NCBI GenBank assembly: GCA_964456525.1
Contig: CAYWAP010000056.1
Span: 1-8,310 of the forward strand
Length of the DNA stretch: 8,310 nucleotides
Reading direction: 5' to 3'
Source: Onthomonas sp964456525
GTDB taxonomy: Bacteria; Bacillota; Clostridia; Oscillospirales; Oscillospiraceae
Under the pieces are notes generated by a model that did no database searches, had not been told where the DNA came from, and worked only from the letters and a program-made list of their open reading frames with translations. Below are positions 6,166 to 8,310 of this stretch, piece after piece. Within the stretch, counting starts at the first letter, position 1. The number at the start of each line of letters is the position of its first letter. Both the position numbers and the translations under genes were made by a program.

Positions 6166-7824
6166 TCATTCAGATGCAACGTAGCGATCATAGGCGGCCT
6201 GATAGACTTCCAGCAGCTGATCCATGCCGCAGGAATTCACCAGCTTCTCGCAGTATGCCTCCCATTCCTCATCGGTGGGGCCGCCGTCGCGGATCCACAG
6301 ACCTTCCTGTTCGGAGACCGTGCTCTCAAAGTCGGTTAGGTACCGGTCGATGATGTCCAGCTCATCTTCGGTGAACACGCAGTCGATCGGGTAGGTGGTG
6401 GTATCGGACACCTGCGGCAGCCAGTACTCCCAAAGGTCGGTCAGACGCTCAATTGCCCGGTCCTCCATGTAGAAGTATTCATTGTAATACTCCGAGAGGA
6501 TCAGCTTGGGACCGTAGACCTCATAGGTGGACTTGAGTTCGCCGGCGCTCATGCCGTATTCTTCCTGTGCCTCCTCATCGGTGATGGAAACCCACATGCC
6601 GTCCTCATCCTGCTCGGTGAAGTAGACGCCAATCGGGCCATACTGGAGCTGCATAACCGTCTCGCCGTCATACCACTGGTCGAAGTAGCTGAGCAGGTTC
6701 ACCGGGCTCTCGCAGGCGGAGGTGATGGAGAGGTTGCCGGAGGTGGTGCCGCCGCCGGTGCGGACGGTGACATTGCTGGTGCCCTCATATTCCGTTCCCT
6801 CGGGACCGGTCAAAATGGGCAGGAACACATAGTCATCGGCATAGTCGCCCATCAGCTCCTCGATGTACCACCAGGTGGCGACGCCCACATAGCCCTGCTG
6901 GCACTTGGCGATCAGCTGGGTATCGGTCTGGGAGAACATCTCCACGTCCATCAGCCCTTCGGAGTACCATTCATGGAAATAGGTCAGTGCATCCCGGTAG
7001 GCATCGTCATCGCAGAGGAAGTTCACCGTGCCGTCTGCCTCAAGGACCAGGTCGTTGGCAATGTCGTTGGGCCAGTTGGTAAATCCAAATCCGGCGTAGA
7101 AGATGTTCTGTCCCCAGCACCATTCGTCAAATCCGGTGGACATCGGAATGGTGGTTCCCTCGTCGTTGCCGTAGTAGGTGTGGGACATGTCGTTTTCCAG
7201 GAATGCCTGGAGAGCGTCATGCAGCTCGTCCAGAGTGGTGGGAACCTCCAGCCCCAGGTAATCCAGCCACGCCTTGTTGATCATGGAATACTGGGGGATG
7301 GTGTAGATGGAGTAGTCCTCATCTGCGCCGATGCCGGCGGTGCCCATCTGCTCGGCGGAGGGCAGACCGTAGATCTTGCCGTCTGACATGGTGATGGCGG
7401 AGCGGATTTCAGGGTACTCTTCCAGAATCGCCGTCAAATTGGGCATGTACTCCTCGGTGATGTACGGGGTCAGGTCGATAAAGGTGCCGTCGCTGCCGTA
7501 GGTTTGCAGATCATAGTTGGAAAACCCTACGCCAATGAAGGCGTCCGGCAGCTCGTTGCCGGCGATGCGGATGCTCACCTGCTCAGAGACCGAGTCGCTC
7601 ATGGTCTCCCAGGTGATGTCGATGCCAACGTTCTCCTGCAGCTCGTTGAGCACCGTGTTCTCATCATAGCCGGAAGAGAGGGAGGACTGGGCGCCGACAA
7701 TGTAAAAACTGGTCTGTTCGGTGTCGTAATTGACTTCATCGGTCGACGTGTCGCCGCTGGAACCGCAGGCGCACAGGGACAGAATCATGGCCAGCGCCAG
7801 CAACAGGGATAAACCTCGTTTCAT
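6166..7824 (-). CDS. Lpl-type ABC transporter sugar-binding lipoprotein
   Basis: A 552-residue extracellular solute-binding protein (family 1), anchored to the outer face of the membrane, that captures the sugar for the permease encoded just upstream. A lipoprotein signal is clear: basic MKR, a hydrophobic stretch (5-17) and the lipobox LCAC with the lipid-modified Cys20. Family signatures include ELPDAF (91-96), DGKIYGLP (148-155), a MINKAWLDYLGL segment (181-192) and a C-terminal WEAYCEKL...YQAAYDRY region (521-548). The length is well above the 400-450 residues of typical sugar-binding proteins but normal for the LplA/YtcQ-like group, which serves oligosaccharides. The mature protein is strongly acidic. 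The ATG at 7824 has AAAGGAG (7836-7842) at an 11-base spacing; an upstream in-frame TTG (7843-7845) would overlap that site. The substrate is inferred from the downstream hydrolase as sucrose or fructo-oligosaccharide. Confidence 0.92.
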   Translation of the reverse strand: MKRGLSLLLALAMILSLCACGSSGDTSTDEVNYDTEQTSFYIVGAQSSLSSGYDENTVLNELQENVGIDITWETMSDSVSEQVSIRIAGNELPDAFIGVGFSNYDLQTYGSDGTFIDLTPYITEEYMPNLTAILEEYPEIRSAITMSDGKIYGLPSAEQMGTAGIGADEDYSIYTIPQYSMINKAWLDYLGLEVPTTLDELHDALQAFLENDMSHTYYGNDEGTTIPMSTGFDEWCWGQNIFYAGFGFTNWPNDIANDLVLEADGTVNFLCDDDAYRDALTYFHEWYSEGLMDVEMFSQTDTQLIAKCQQGYVGVATWWYIEELMGDYADDYVFLPILTGPEGTEYEGTSNVTVRTGGGTTSGNLSITSACESPVNLLSYFDQWYDGETVMQLQYGPIGVYFTEQDEDGMWVSITDEEAQEEYGMSAGELKSTYEVYGPKLILSEYYNEYFYMEDRAIERLTDLWEYWLPQVSDTTTYPIDCVFTEDELDIIDRYLTDFESTVSEQEGLWIRDGGPTDEEWEAYCEKLVNSCGMDQLLEVYQAAYDRYVASE

Positions 7825-7860
7825 AATGTTCAATTCTCCTTTCAAGAAGGGCCATCCGGC

Positions 7861-8310
7861 TCAGCCTTTGACGGCGCCGGCCATAAAGCCCTTTTCAAAG
7901 TACTTTTGGACGAAGGGGTAAATCACCATCATGGGAACGGCCGCCACCACAATGGAGCAGAATTTGATCAGCTCAGTCACCTTATTGAGTTCCGCATAGC
8001 CGCCGGAGACGGTGCTCGCCTGGCTTGCGCTGGCGGAGCTTTTAATCAACACGTTGCGCAGCACCAGCGGGAGCGGAGCCATATCGGAGGAGAGATAGAT
8101 CAAAGCGGTGAACCAGTCGTTCCAGTAGGCCACCATGCTGAAGACCACCATAACCGCCAGAATCGGCTTGGACAGGGGGATAATCACATGGAAAAAGGTC
8201 TTGAGCTTGGAACAGCCGTCAATCTCGGCCGCCTCGACCAGTTCATGGGGAATGGAGTGCTGAAAATAGTTTCGCACGATAATCATGTTGCCAACAGCCA
8301 CACCGCCGGG
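7861..8310 (-). CDS. Sugar ABC transporter permease, YtcP/LplC type (5' end outside the window)
   Basis: The C-terminal 149 residues of an inner-membrane permease of the binding-protein-dependent family. The first codons visible read PGGVAVGNMII in frame with no stop, so the gene continues past the window. The cytoplasmic EAA loop, which docks the ATPase, is complete: EAAEIDGCSKLKTFFHVIIPL (visible residues 26-46, about 8173-8235). Two membrane segments follow, around visible residues 50-72 and 116-131. The ending YPFVQKYFEKGFMAGAVKG is typical of LplC/YtcP-like proteins, which work with long binding proteins like the next gene. It ends 36 bases before that gene. A partner permease of the LplB type would be expected upstream; the ATPase is probably encoded elsewhere (inference). 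Confidence 0.93.
   Translation of the reverse strand, partial: PGGVAVGNMIIVRNYFQHSIPHELVEAAEIDGCSKLKTFFHVIIPLSKPILAVMVVFSMVAYWNDWFTALIYLSSDMAPLPLVLRNVLIKSSASASQASTVSGGYAELNKVTELIKFCSIVVAAVPMMVIYPFVQKYFEKGFMAGAVKG

Noticed and set aside
7825..7845. TTG start extending the binding protein by 7 residues
   Set aside because: It overlaps the AAAGGAG that serves the ATG at 7824, and that ATG gives a standard lipoprotein signal starting MKR.
1..8310. CRISPR array, tRNA or rRNA gene, insertion sequence, phage or defence genes
   Set aside because: I saw no regularly spaced repeats, cloverleaf, transposase or integrase, terminal inverted repeats, or nuclease/helicase-type proteins.

Overview
The window looks like chromosomal DNA of a GC-rich (roughly 55-60 % by eye) anaerobic Firmicute, most likely a gut member of the Clostridia/Oscillospiraceae. 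This rests on a clostridial-type thioredoxin reductase that lacks NADPH motifs, Lpl/YtcP-type sugar ABC components, strong AGGAG-type ribosome binding sites and short operons. The assignment is inference; there is no rRNA or other phylogenetic anchor in the window.

Layout. Positions 1-109 hold two terminator hairpins. A complete glutaminyl-tRNA synthetase gene (glnS, minus strand) follows. Positions 1799-2086 are a divergent promoter region: one promoter drives glnS to the left, the other drives a thioredoxin reductase-thioredoxin pair (trxB-trxA, plus strand) to the right. trxA then converges on a minus-strand sugar operon. The roughly 310-base gap between them (3284-3591) is rich in secondary structure: one terminator for each direction, two further strong hairpins, and a possible 26-codon mini-gene with a good Shine-Dalgarno sequence.

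The right half, read on the minus strand from 8310 down to 3592, is one operon. It holds the 3' part of an Lpl/YtcP-type sugar ABC permease (5' end outside the window), a large lipoprotein solute-binding protein, a cytosolic GH32 beta-fructosidase (sacA-like) and a PfkB-family fructokinase (scrK-like). The logical pathway is: the lipoprotein captures sucrose or short fructo-oligosaccharides, the ABC permease imports them unphosphorylated, the GH32 enzyme releases fructose inside the cell, and the kinase makes fructose-6-phosphate. No ATPase subunit and no regulator are in the window. A 20-bp hairpin lies between the binding-protein and hydrolase genes, with a perfect -10 box next to it, and could uncouple their expression.

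Most of the window is ordinary metabolism and housekeeping. The observations most worth following are the thioredoxin reductase that has lost its NADPH-binding motifs (probably ferredoxin-linked), the unexplained structured region after trxA, and the intercistronic hairpin/promoter. I do not see a convincing new multi-gene system.
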